Part shown: one piece after another, positions 14,452-24,106 of the stretch | Layout: each line of letters begins with the position of its first letter | Numbering within the stretch: position 1 is the first letter of the stretch | Source of the DNA: Palaemon carinicauda | Lineage: Eukaryota; Arthropoda; Malacostraca; Decapoda; Palaemonidae | Direction: 5' to 3' | Assembly (NCBI RefSeq): GCF_036898095.1 | Contig: NC_090757.1 | Coordinates: 72,224,448-72,288,447 of the forward strand | Length of the DNA stretch: 64,000 nt | Position numbers and translations under genes: made by a program | Notes under the pieces: generated by a model | Database searches by the model: none | What the model saw: the letters and a program-made list of their open reading frames with translations, nothing else | What the model was told of the DNA's origin: nothing

Positions 14452-17063
14452 ACGCCGATAATGGGGGACCCCCATTGGGAACTCGGGGTTTTGGGTGGGG
14501 AAACAGTATATAATGGTAAAACAAGCCTTTTCTTCTCTACAGATCACCACCTTGGATGTATAATAGACCGATGAAAAAATACACTAATTATCTATTTCTT
14601 ATACTAACGGTATAATTTTCATTTATTTTGTTGACATTCTACGTGTCGGATGTAGTCGCTCTCATTCGTTCGTTTGTACATAGCAGTTTTCGACCTTCTG
14701 CGCATAATCTCCGCCTCCACCAATGGGATTATTTCTTCTCTTATAACTCATCCCCATTTTCCCCTACGTCATTTTACCCTGCCACATTTAAGTATTCTAC
14801 TTCACCCGGTTTATTCAAGTATTTTACTTAATCCAGTACAACTATACCATTCCTTTTATGTAATACCCACTTACTGTATACATATTTTGTTTGACCCAAG
14901 AATTACACGTTTTATTATCCGGTATTTTATAAAATCACCTCATTTTATATTCCCATTAAATATTATTTATCATACATTCCATTTTATCTTTCTATATTAC
15001 TTTTATACATTTTGTTATTACCTTGTCATGCCCAGATGTCACATAAATACTTGCTCTGGACAAGTTTCCCATTCTGGTTCATTCATGTTTACTCTCTAGA
15101 CTCCGTTGTTTTTCCGTTAACCGATCACAAACGCCCCCCCGTGACCCCCCTTACACTGCCGCATTCTAATTTAGCCATAATGATACATACAAGTGGCCGC
15201 TATCATACATACAGTTGGCCGCTATCATACATACAGGTGGCTGCTATCATACATACACCCCTTAGGGGCAAACCATATATTCATGAGTTTTCCTAACCCC
15301 CCTTATGAAAACAAGGGGTAAATATATGATACTTTAATTTCTAGCCAAATACATGAACCATATAATTTTCCTACTCGTTATCTTGTGTTCTATGCATTTT
15401 TGACCTTGATTATTGGGGCAAACCACCCGTTCATGAGTTTTTGGACCCCCTTATATATAGACAATTATGGGGGGACACCAGTGGGAAACCGGGTTTTTTT
15501 TTGGTGGGGAAATGTCATAAACGAGTGATTTGCAGCAATAATAATGGTCTGAAATATAAAATAAGCCCAAGAGAACCAGCTGGGAAAATATATGGTTGAT
15601 GTAAATGGCAAAAAATAGGCCAAAACGTGATTATTTAACTTTTGAGATTTGTTAAAGGGTACAGAATCTAACAAACCCACCTAACCTAACCTAGTAGTTC
15701 CCAGGTCACAGCCCCTAACCGGCGGCAAGCCCTCCGGACCCCCCTTCCCAGGTCACAACCGCTAGCTAGGGCCCCCCTTCCCAGTTCACAAAGTAAATCA
15801 CAAATAAATCCTTAGGGTATGATAAAGTAAATCCCAAATAAATCCTTTCATTAGGATGAAGTGAATCATACATAAATCCTTTCATTATGATAAAGTAAAT
15901 TAACTAATTCCTTACCTTATTATTGACATTGTCACTTTTTTTTTCTTTCCTTGGCAATCTTTACAAAAGGTTTGCAGTAGAAAATGTGCTGGCCTTCCCC
16001 GAAAATTAAGTCTGAATCGGACCTTTGAGGCCTTATTTCGCTGTTATTTTTTAATTTCTCATGAGTAACAATAGATTTACTGTACACTAAACGGAGAGCA
16101 TTTCCATCATAATCAATTGCGGACATAAACGTAATTACATTAAATTTCGAAATAGATTGATTTGCTTCCCTTAAGTTCACTCTAGGAGACGTCTTTATTA
16201 GATGATGGTTAACTTAAAACTGAAGGCGAAGGTGGGAAAAAATGGCTGTTGTAGAACAACATCCGGGAACTTATGAAGAAGTATTTGTAAGCTGTTAATT
16301 GGTTTTTAAAAACCACCTGACAAATACGTCATTGTAAATGCACAGAAAGCTCCCCAACCCATGGGAAAAACGCTTGTGCAAGAAGTCCCCTTCAGTCTCT
16401 CAGATGTAAACCATGGACTTCGAGTGAAAACCATACAGTACTTCACATTTCAATCGATCGATATGTAAGTTATTATGCCCCAGCCCCTATTAAACAGAGA
16501 AAAATACCAAACTAGCCAGCACTCTTCCTTTTTTTTATAGCGAATTCCAGTTTCGTTAAAAACTAGAGTATCATATATTAACCAAACAAGGGGTGTATGT
16601 ATGATAACGGCCACCTGTATGTATTATTATGGCTAACTTAGAATACGGCAGTGTAAGGGGGGGGTCGCAGGGAGCTGTTATCACCACCCCCACCCCCCGT
16701 TAGGTATGTAGGTATGGACACGGCTTGTAGGTTAGGTTAGGGGGGAAAGTTTAGCTTAGTTGACGTCTATTTTTAATCCACACGGGAGGAACTGGCAGCC
16801 GATATACAAAGGCTCCGAAAAACAATTATGGGGATCTCGGTGGAAAACCATGGTTTTTGGTGTGGGAAACACTATAAACGGGTAATTCGCAGCAATAATA
16901 TTGGTCAGAAAGTGTTGATGTATGATGCTTTAATTACTATCAAAACTGGGATTCGCTGTGTGAAATGGAAGAGTGCTGGCTAGTTTGGCCTTTTTCTGTA
17001 TATGTTAAATGGGGGCTGGGGCATGATAACTTACATATCGGTCGATTAAAAAGTGAAGGTTAA
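14452..17063. repeat. Unclassified cluster of inverted and direct repeats
   Basis: Three repeat types interleave. Pair a: 16437-16580 and 16912-17063 are inverted copies of about 145 bases. Pair b: 15134-15262 and 16560-16680 are inverted copies, with a unit containing TATCATACATACA repeated three times in the left copy. Motif c: 14455-14515, 15460-15520 and 16830-16890 are direct copies containing GGGAAAC-type steps after a TGGGGG start. There is no coding capacity. It could be a foldback or other non-autonomous DNA element, or several insertions. Confidence 0.65.
15787..15900. repeat. 34-35 bp tandem repeat, about 3.4 units
   Basis: Units of the form TAAAGTAAATC.CAAATAAA followed by TCCTTTCATTA. 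They sit inside the composite repeat cluster. A related single stretch recurs at about 24772-24840. Confidence 0.8.
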
Positions 17064-17440
17064 TTCTTATTCTAACTCCATTGTTTACATTTTGGAGACT
17101 GATGGTGAATTATTGTCCATTGCATAGATTACATTCACTTTTGCCAGCTGTTGTGTTTTGTATGACATAATCATTAACTGGCGTTTTTTTACAGGTTGTG
17201 AGCTTCCAAATATTTATGCACAAGTTCCCTGATGTTGCTCTACATCAACTGTTTTATTCACCCTCCCCTTCAGATTTAGCTTCACCACCATCACAGAAAG
17301 ACGTCCCCAAGAAGGAAATACAATCCATTTTGAAATTTATTGTAATAGTTTTCAAAATTTAGTGCTGTTTCATCTGTTGGCAATTGATTATGATAGACAC
17401 TGTTCAGTGTATAGTTATTGTTTCTCAGGTGAAAGTAAAA
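17064..17440. other. Non-coding stretch
   Basis: AT-rich left flank of DIRS element A; nothing recognisable. Confidence 0.5.
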
Positions 17441-17605
17441 TTTTAAATATTAAACTTAGCCGGTGAATATATAATAGCTGACGTCTCGGACGGCTCGACA
17501 GAAACCAAAAACTCGCGAGCGATCGCCATGAAGGTTGCGGGTGTGACCACCAGCGCCGACTATCGGCCAGATACCACATATACTTGTAAACATCTCCAGT
17601 TCTTC
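17441..17605 (+). repeat. Element A left inverted terminal repeat
   Basis: Starts TTTTAAATATTAAACTTAGC and is the reverse complement, with few changes, of 23928-24106. The body contains CTCGCGAGCGATCGCC. Confidence 0.92.
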
Positions 17606-17811
17606 TCTGTCGGTCTTATCGACAAGTTGATTCCGCTCGCTGATGACCTTGAGTTTTCGTCCTTTTTGGTGAAGTACTTTATTTTGGTTGTTTTTGAGCT
17701 TTCGCTGTGACGGGTGTTTTTCCTTCAATTAAAACTCTTGAAACCCTTTTTTGGCTAGTGTTTATTGTTGATGACTTTGGATTTGTTTTGGATTCTCTCT
17801 GATTGTTCAAT

Positions 17812-20430
17812 ATGGCTGACCCTTCTCCTATCCCTGGACCTAAATTTCGCAAGTGTAATGCTAGGGATTGTAACAAACGTCTTCCCAAGGCCTCTCTCGA
17901 CCCACATACCGTTTGTTTTAATTGCCGGGGTAAATCCTGCCAATTAGGAGATCGGTGTGATGAGTGCGTGGTCTTGTCGGAATTCGACTGGCTTGAATAT
18001 GATAAATATTCTCGTAAGCTGGAGAGAGATAGGGTGAGGAGAAGCTCCTCTAGGTCGTTGGCATTTTCCTCCTCCCATGCCCCTGAACCTAATCCTTCCC
18101 CTGTAGTAGTTGTTCCTGAACCCCCTACTAGCACTCATGAACCGTCCATGCGGGATATGTTTCTTGCGATTCAAGCTTTAGGCGAAAAAGTTGAGTCCTT
18201 AGCATCGGACCGTAACCAACTCATGTCAGATGTGAAGTTATTGAAGTGTCAGAGTGGTAAATCAGAAAATCGTAGTGATAAAGTGATAAGTGCGCAAAGT
18301 GTATTTAGTGTTGCGACCAAGGGTTCGTCTGTTCGTGCTTGTCGCTCCCCTAGTCCGAGACCTCTTTCAGGCTCCCCTGCACCAGGGAGAAGTAATGTCG
18401 TAGGACTTAAGGGGACGAGAGGCTTTAACCAATGTACAGACGTTCCCTCTTTGGTATCGGACGTTTCTCGTCAAGATCGCCCTTACCATAAGACGGGTGA
18501 GACTGTTTTCTCCTCGTCAGCCGAAGACTTTTCGCAAAAGAAACCTTGGCGCAAGGTTTCTAGACCCTTGAAGCGAAAGTCAGTCCCTTCAGGACAGGTC
18601 CAGCGTCCTGGCTGTAGCCATTGGGACAGCTCTGACCCTTTGCAGTCGTCGGAAGACTGTTCGCCTATTAAACGCAAACGTCAAACGGGGTCTGAGGGTC
18701 GCGGTAAAGGCAATGTTTTGCCAACACAGACGTTACCGTCGTCTCGGCCCGTTCCGACTCCCGTTGATCCTAAATGGATTGTCCTGCAGGACATGCAGAC
18801 TAAGCTTGCCTCCCTTATGGAAGAGTATGACGTAGAGCAGGTTCACGATGATCCTTCGCTTTCGAGTCGCCGTTGCGCTGAACGAGACTCTGGCCGTCAG
18901 CCGCCCAAACGAGCATTTACTCGTCCGTTTGACGTTAGTGCTGACGTTTCTTGTACTTTGAAACGTGATGTCAGTAATTTTTCACGTCAGTCACGTGACA
19001 TGGATCCTCCCTCGCTGCAGTCTCGTGTTGACTTTCAGCCGCTGCCGCAGTCTCGTGTTGACGTTCAGCCGCTGCCGCAGTCTCGTGTTAACGTTCAGCC
19101 GCTGCCGCCGCAGCCCCGACCTGACGTTCGCCGACCGGCTCAGTTGACTCGACTTGACGTTGAGCGTCAATCACCGCAGTCGAAGGTTGTTTTGGCTGCT
19201 CAGTCTATGCAGTCAAGGCAGTTCCGACGTGACGTCGAGCGTCAATCAACTTCAGTTGTTGTTGTTGGTCAGTCACAAGGATTTCAGTCCTTTCAGCAGC
19301 GGCGTGACGTCGCTTCCTCTACTGCTACTGCTGCTCCTTTGCTTGTTGACATTGCCTGTCAAGCGTTGCCGCCGCGGCAGGTCTCTCCTTTTCATGAGAC
19401 TCGGCAATTGTCGGACGAGGTTCCTTCAGATGAGGAAGTTGCTGATCCTCCTCCTACTGATATTCCTTTGGGGACTTTGTCAGACGGAGAGGAGCCTAAA
19501 GCTGCTCAGCCCTCTATGGACTTTAAAAAAATCATGCTGATTTTTAAGGATCTGTTTCCGGACCATTTTGTAACTGCTGCTCCTCGTTCGCCGCCGTCAG
19601 AGTTTACGCTAGGCCTAGCTGCTTCGAAGCCGTCCTTTACTAAGCTAGTGCTCTCTCGCTCTTCTAAGAGAGCTTTACGTTTGCTAGGCGACTGGTTGAT
19701 CACCAGGAGGAGTTTGGGGAAGACAGCCTTTGCTTTCCCTCCTTTTAAACTGGCTTCTAGAGCGAGCGTCTGGTATGACACGGGAGAAGTTCTCGGCTTG
19801 GGAGTTCCTGCCTCTGCCCAGGGAGACTTCTCAAGCCTCGTAGACTCTCCCCGTCGCCTGGCCATGAGACGCTCTAAAGTTTACTGGTCCTCCTCGGACC
19901 TTGACCATCTCCTCAAAGGGGTTTACAGGGCCTTCGAAGTTTTTAACTTCTTAGATTGGTCGCTAGGGGCCTTAAGCAGGAAGATCTCTTCGGCCGACCG
20001 TGATGTTTCCGTGCTTATTATGTCCTGCATGGACAAAGCCATCCGTGATGGCTCTAATGAGCTCGCCGCCACCTTTACGGCAGGAGTCCTGAAGAAGAGG
20101 GAGACTCTTTGCTCGTTCCTTTCGGCAGGAGTAACTCCCTGCCAAAGGTCGGAGCTTCTCTTTGCCCCGTTGTCATCTGCCTTGTTTCCTCAGCAGTTGA
20201 TCAAGGATATTGCGGCTTCACTGGTGCAGAAGGATACCCACGACCTGATGGCTACGTCGGCGCGCAAGGCCGCTCCTTCATCGTCTTATGTCGTAAGACC
20301 CAAGATCGATACCCCAGCGACGAGGTTTATCCCGCCCTTTCGTGGCAGAGCCCCCAGTAGGGGAGGCGCTCGTGCCGACAGTAAAAGAGGCAAGAGGAGA
20401 GGATCCAAGTCCTCCCGTGGCAGAGTCTGA
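17812..20430 (+). CDS. Element A gag-like protein
   Basis: A structural (Gag-like) protein of 872 residues, presumed to bind and package element RNA. I start at the ATG at 17812 because the upstream in-frame codon at 17803 is only TTG. The N-terminus has a cysteine module, Cys15, 20, 35, 38, 43, 49 and 52 (C-x2-C-x4-C-x5-C-x2-C after DPHT), suggesting zinc binding. The middle is long, Ser/Pro/Arg-rich and low in complexity, with Gln/Arg repeats (QSRVDVQPLP) near residues 403-430. The C-terminal third is conserved in element B (e.g. VLGLGVPASAQ, SFLSAGVTPCQRSELLF). The tail is an Arg/Gly-rich basic segment. The stop lies 89 bases inside the RT frame, which is +1 relative to gag. Confidence 0.85.
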   Translation: MADPSPIPGPKFRKCNARDCNKRLPKASLDPHTVCFNCRGKSCQLGDRCDECVVLSEFDWLEYDKYSRKLERDRVRRSSSRSLAFSSSHAPEPNPSPVVVVPEPPTSTHEPSMRDMFLAIQALGEKVESLASDRNQLMSDVKLLKCQSGKSENRSDKVISAQSVFSVATKGSSVRACRSPSPRPLSGSPAPGRSNVVGLKGTRGFNQCTDVPSLVSDVSRQDRPYHKTGETVFSSSAEDFSQKKPWRKVSRPLKRKSVPSGQVQRPGCSHWDSSDPLQSSEDCSPIKRKRQTGSEGRGKGNVLPTQTLPSSRPVPTPVDPKWIVLQDMQTKLASLMEEYDVEQVHDDPSLSSRRCAERDSGRQPPKRAFTRPFDVSADVSCTLKRDVSNFSRQSRDMDPPSLQSRVDFQPLPQSRVDVQPLPQSRVNVQPLPPQPRPDVRRPAQLTRLDVERQSPQSKVVLAAQSMQSRQFRRDVERQSTSVVVVGQSQGFQSFQQRRDVASSTATAAPLLVDIACQALPPRQVSPFHETRQLSDEVPSDEEVADPPPTDIPLGTLSDGEEPKAAQPSMDFKKIMLIFKDLFPDHFVTAAPRSPPSEFTLGLAASKPSFTKLVLSRSSKRALRLLGDWLITRRSLGKTAFAFPPFKLASRASVWYDTGEVLGLGVPASAQGDFSSLVDSPRRLAMRRSKVYWSSSDLDHLLKGVYRAFEVFNFLDWSLGALSRKISSADRDVSVLIMSCMDKAIRDGSNELAATFTAGVLKKRETLCSFLSAGVTPCQRSELLFAPLSSALFPQQLIKDIAASLVQKDTHDLMATSARKAAPSSSYVVRPKIDTPATRFIPPFRGRAPSRGGARADSKRGKRRGSKSSRGRV

Positions 20431-22489
20431 CTGCCCACGTCCTCAGACAGCGGTAGGGGCCAGACTGAACAACTTCTGGCAGGCCTGGGAGAAGAGGGGT
20501 GCAGACCGAGAGTCTGTGTTGTTGCTCAAGGAGGGGTACAAAATACCGTTTGTACGGAGACCTCCTCTAGTAACAGTCCCTTTAGACCTCTCTCCCAGGT
20601 ATCGAGAGGAGTCAAGGAGACAAGCTCTACATCAGCAGGTGTCTCAGTTGCTAGAGAAGGGAGCGGTGGTAAAGGTCTCGGACCTTCAATCACCGGGATT
20701 TTACAACCGTCTCTTCCTAGTCCCCAAGCATACAGGAGGTTGGAGGCCAGTGCTGGATGTCAGTGCGCTCAACGTTTTTGTTGTAAAAACAAAATTTACG
20801 ATGGAGACCACGAAGTCCGTCCTAGCAGCGGTCAGAGAGGGAGACTGGATGGTCTCTCTCGACCTGCAGGATGCGTACTTCCACATTCCTATACACCCGG
20901 ATTCTCAACCGTATCTAAGGTTTGTATACAGGAATGTGGTGTACCAGTTCCGAGCACTGTGCTTCGGCCTCAGCCCTGCTCCTCTTGTTTTTACGAGGCT
21001 CATGAGGAATGTGGCAAAATTTCTTCATTTATCGGGAATTCGAGCCTCCCTGTACCTGGACGACTGGCTACTCAGAGCGTCATCCCGTCATCGCTGTCTG
21101 CAGGACCTTCAATGGACGTTGGATCTTGCAAAGGAGTTGGGACTGTTAGTGAACTTAGAAAAGTCTCAACTGAATCCCTCCCAGACGATTCTCTATTTGG
21201 GGATGGAGATTCGCAGTCTAGCTTTTCGGGCTTTTCCGTCTGCCACCAGGATAGATCAAGCCTTGCTCAAAGTCCGACTCATGCTGAGAAAAGACCGTTG
21301 CTCAGTGAGAAGTTGGATGAGCCTCCTAGGGACTCTGTCATCCCTGGAACAATTTATCTCACTAGGGAGACTTCACCTTCGCCCTCTCCAGTTCCATCTA
21401 GACTCCCATTGGGACAAGGGCAAGACTTTGGAAGCTGTTTCAATCCCGATCTCCGAGCCAGTAAAGACGTGCCTGAACTGGTGGGACAGCAACATAAGTC
21501 TTCGAGAGGGTTTGTCCCTGGCGGTCAAGAACCCAAACCACGTGTTATTCTCAGACGCGTCGGATTTGGGTTGGGGAGCGACTCTGGACAGTCTGGAATG
21601 TTCGGGTCTTTGGACGTCGGATCAGAGGAGCCTGCACATCAACTGCAAGGAGCTGTTGGCTGTTCACTTGGCTTTGACGAGTTTCGAGAGTCTTCTACGA
21701 AACAAAGTGGTAGAGGTGAATTCGGACAACACCACGGCCTTGGCGTACATCTCCAAGCAAGGAGGCACTCACTCCCACACACTGTTCGTCATCGCAAGGG
21801 ACCTCCTCATCTGGTCAAAAGATCGAGGCATCTCACTGTTGACAAGGTTCATCCAGGGGGAATTGAACGTCTTGGCGGACTGTCTCAGTCGGAGAGGTCA
21901 GGTGATCCCCACAGAATGGACCCTCCACAAGGACGTGTGCAAGAGTCTTTGGATGACTTGGGGTCAACCCACCATAGACCTCTTTGCGACCTCTTTGACC
22001 AAAAGGCTCCCGACCTATTGCTCTCCAGTCCCGGATCCAGAGGCAGCCCACATAGATGCCTTCCTGCTGGACTGGTCTCACCTGGACGCGTACGCATTCC
22101 CACCGTTCAAGATCATCAACAGGGTTCTGCAGAAGTTCGCCTCTCACGAAGGGACAAGGTTGACGTTGGTTGCTCCCCTCTGGCCCGCGAGAGAGTGGTT
22201 CACAGAGGTACTTCAATGGCTGGTAGACGTTCCAAGGAGTCTGCCTTTAAGGATGGATCTCTTACGGCAGCCCCTCGTAAGGAGTCTTCATCAAAGCCTC
22301 CCCGCGCTTCGTCTGACTGCCTTCAGACTATCGAAAGACTCTCAAGAGCTCGAGGATTTTCGAAGGAGGCAGCCAGAGCGATCGCGAGGGCTAGGAGAAC
22401 ATCTACCATCAAGGTCTACCAGTCGAAGTGGGAGGTCTTTAGAGATTGGTGCAAGTCATCATCCATTTCCTCTTCCAGTACCTCTGTAG
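20342..22489 (+). CDS. Element A reverse transcriptase-RNase H-methyltransferase polyprotein
   Basis: Up to 715 residues, copying element RNA into cDNA. The RT domain has motif A as LDLQDAYF (Asp174) and the catalytic YLDD at 238-241. RNase H follows, with acidic residues Asp405 (FSDAS), Glu437 (CKELLAVH), Asp462 (NSDNTT) and Asp513 (ADCLSR). The C-terminal domain (PTIDLFA at 543, AYAFPPF at 583-589, LVAPLWP) matches the Dam-like methyltransferase domain known from DIRS elements; activity is not established. The frame is open from 20297 but the first start-like codon is GTG at 20342, within gag, so expression by +1 shifting, reinitiation or a non-ATG start is inferred. The end overlaps YR by 274 bases. 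Confidence 0.9.
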   Translation: MAEPPVGEALVPTVKEARGEDPSPPVAESDCPRPQTAVGARLNNFWQAWEKRGADRESVLLLKEGYKIPFVRRPPLVTVPLDLSPRYREESRRQALHQQVSQLLEKGAVVKVSDLQSPGFYNRLFLVPKHTGGWRPVLDVSALNVFVVKTKFTMETTKSVLAAVREGDWMVSLDLQDAYFHIPIHPDSQPYLRFVYRNVVYQFRALCFGLSPAPLVFTRLMRNVAKFLHLSGIRASLYLDDWLLRASSRHRCLQDLQWTLDLAKELGLLVNLEKSQLNPSQTILYLGMEIRSLAFRAFPSATRIDQALLKVRLMLRKDRCSVRSWMSLLGTLSSLEQFISLGRLHLRPLQFHLDSHWDKGKTLEAVSIPISEPVKTCLNWWDSNISLREGLSLAVKNPNHVLFSDASDLGWGATLDSLECSGLWTSDQRSLHINCKELLAVHLALTSFESLLRNKVVEVNSDNTTALAYISKQGGTHSHTLFVIARDLLIWSKDRGISLLTRFIQGELNVLADCLSRRGQVIPTEWTLHKDVCKSLWMTWGQPTIDLFATSLTKRLPTYCSPVPDPEAAHIDAFLLDWSHLDAYAFPPFKIINRVLQKFASHEGTRLTLVAPLWPAREWFTEVLQWLVDVPRSLPLRMDLLRQPLVRSLHQSLPALRLTAFRLSKDSQELEDFRRRQPERSRGLGEHLPSRSTSRSGRSLEIGASHHPFPLPVPL

Positions 22490-23388
22490 CCCAAATTGCA
22501 GACTTTCTCCTGCATCTGAGAAATGTTCGCTCCCTCTCTGCTCCCACTATTAAGGGCTACAGGAGCATGTTGGCTTCTGTGTTCAGACATAGAGGCTTGG
22601 ATCTGTCCAATAATAAAGATCTCCAAGATCTCCTTAAGTCCTTCGAGACCTCTAAGGAGCGCCGTATGTCAACTCCTGGTTGGAACTTAGACGTGGTCCT
22701 AAGGTTCCTAATGTCCGACAGGTTTGAGCCATTGCATTCAGCCTCCCTGAAGGATCTCACCCTCAAGACACTTTTTTTGGTGTGCTTGGCTTCGGCTAAA
22801 AGGGTCAGTGAGATCCATGCCTTTAGTAAAAACATCGGCTTCTCTACAGATAAAGCCACATGTTCGCTTCAGCTTGGTTTCTTGGCCAAAAATGAACTGC
22901 CTTCTCGTCCTTGGCCTAAATCTTTTGATATACCTTGCCTATCAGAGATCGTGGGCAACGAGATTGAAAGAGTACTGTGCCCAGTTAGAGCTCTTAAGTT
23001 TTATTTAGCTCGTACCAAATCTTTACGAGGTGGGTCTGAGGCCTTATGGTGCTCCGTTAAGAAGCCCTCATTGCCTATGTCTAAAAATGCTTTATCGTAT
23101 TTTATTAGATTTTTAATCCGAGAGGCACATTCTCACTTAAGTGAAAAAGATCGTTGTTTACTTAAGGTCAAGACGCACGAAGTAAGAGCGATAGCAACTT
23201 CCGTGGCTTTTAAGCAAAACAGATCTCTGCGAAGTATTATGGACGCGACCTTTTGGAGGAGCAAGTCGGTGTTCGCTTCATTTTACTTAAAAGACGTCCA
23301 GACTCTTTATGAGGACTGCTACACACTGGGTCCATTCGTTGCAGCGAGTGCAGTAGTGGGTGAGGGTTCTACCACTACATTCCCTTAA
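22216..23388 (+). CDS. Element A tyrosine recombinase
   Basis: A 390-residue site-specific recombinase expected to integrate the circular cDNA. Catalytic residues are visible in order: Arg196 (AKRVSEIHAF), His321-x-x-Arg324 (THEVRAIA), Trp347 (TFWRS) and the nucleophile Tyr357 (ASFYLKD). The N-terminal part (about 50-150) resembles the SAM-like core-binding domain, with KVYQSKWEVFRDWC and IKGYRSML. I chose the ATG at 22216 because recombinase-like sequence begins just after it. The same frame is in fact open much further upstream, to about 20740, under the RT frame. The frame is -1 relative to RT-RNase H-methyltransferase. Confidence 0.9.
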   Translation: MAGRRSKESAFKDGSLTAAPRKESSSKPPRASSDCLQTIERLSRARGFSKEAARAIARARRTSTIKVYQSKWEVFRDWCKSSSISSSSTSVAQIADFLLHLRNVRSLSAPTIKGYRSMLASVFRHRGLDLSNNKDLQDLLKSFETSKERRMSTPGWNLDVVLRFLMSDRFEPLHSASLKDLTLKTLFLVCLASAKRVSEIHAFSKNIGFSTDKATCSLQLGFLAKNELPSRPWPKSFDIPCLSEIVGNEIERVLCPVRALKFYLARTKSLRGGSEALWCSVKKPSLPMSKNALSYFIRFLIREAHSHLSEKDRCLLKVKTHEVRAIATSVAFKQNRSLRSIMDATFWRSKSVFASFYLKDVQTLYEDCYTLGPFVAASAVVGEGSTTTFP

Positions 23389-23787
23389 TCCCAATATCCT
23401 TTTAATCTTCTCTTGAAATGTTTTTTAATCTTGTCTTGGGTTGTACGGAAGACTGAGAAGTCTTTCGCATCCTTTTTGATTTGGCGGGTGGTCAAATGTC
23501 GTTTCTTGAGAGCGCCCAGATTAAGGGTTTTGATGAGGTCCTGTTGTATGGGTGGTTGCCCTGGATATAACAGCTCCTGGGAGTCTTTCAGCATCCTGAG
23601 AGGATGGCTGGGCTTCGTGAGGAAAGCGGACTAATAAGGCAGAGTAATCGTCAGAGTCAGCTTCCTTACCAGGTACCTAAATTTAATTGGGTTTTGTTAT
23701 GATATATTGTCAAAAACTCATGAGCATATACGCCTTTATTGTATTAATACTGGTCTCTACCCACCACCATGGGTGTGAATCACCTAT

Positions 23788-23880
23788 TATATATTCACCG
23801 GCTAAGTTTAATATTTAAAAATGATATTTTGATTATAAAATAAATTTTTGAATATACTTACCCAGTGAATATATAAATTA
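23788..23880 (+). repeat. Element A internal complementary region
   Basis: The left half (to about 23820) is the reverse complement of the element's left terminus. The right half (from about 23820) is the reverse complement of its right terminus. The region therefore matches the circular junction of the two ends, the hallmark of DIRS1 replication. Confidence 0.9.
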
Positions 23881-23927
23881 AAGGCCCTCCCTTCCTCCCC
23901 GATAGAGACCCAGCGGAATGAGAAGAA

Positions 23928-24106
23928 CTGGAGTTGTTTACAAGTAAATGTGGTATCTGGCCGATAGTCGGCGCTGGTGGTCACACCCGCAACCTTCATG
24001 GCGATCGCTCGCGAGTTTTTGGTTTCTGTCGAGCCGTCCGAGACGTCAGCTATTATATATTCACCGGGTAAGTATATTCAAAAATTTATTTTATAATCAA
24101 AATATC
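23928..24106 (+). repeat. Element A right inverted terminal repeat
   Basis: Reverse complement of 17441-17605. It ends in TTTATTTTATAATCAAAATA. Differences from the left copy are single bases such as CATATAC versus CATTTAC when read in the same orientation. Confidence 0.92.

Larger units (their letters stand above)
17441..24106 (+). mobile_element. DIRS1-like retrotransposon, element A (apparently complete)
   Basis: A 6.67-kb element with inverted terminal repeats, three long open frames in the order gag, RT-RNase H-methyltransferase and tyrosine recombinase, and an internal complementary region. DIRS elements replace the integrase of LTR elements with a tyrosine recombinase and integrate a circular cDNA. 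I placed the ends by matching the internal complementary region (23788-23880) against the two outer termini. None of the three frames has an internal stop, and the terminal repeats differ at only a few bases over about 150, so this copy looks young. No target duplication is expected and none is obvious. Confidence 0.93.

Noticed and set aside
15680..15700. CTAACCTAACCTAG as an arthropod (TTAGG)n telomere seed
   Set aside because: Only two units, and interior to a repeat cluster; no array.
20740..22215. The first 492 codons of the recombinase frame of element A as part of the recombinase
   Set aside because: No recombinase-like sequence there and full overlap with RT; kept as a finding, not as coding sequence.
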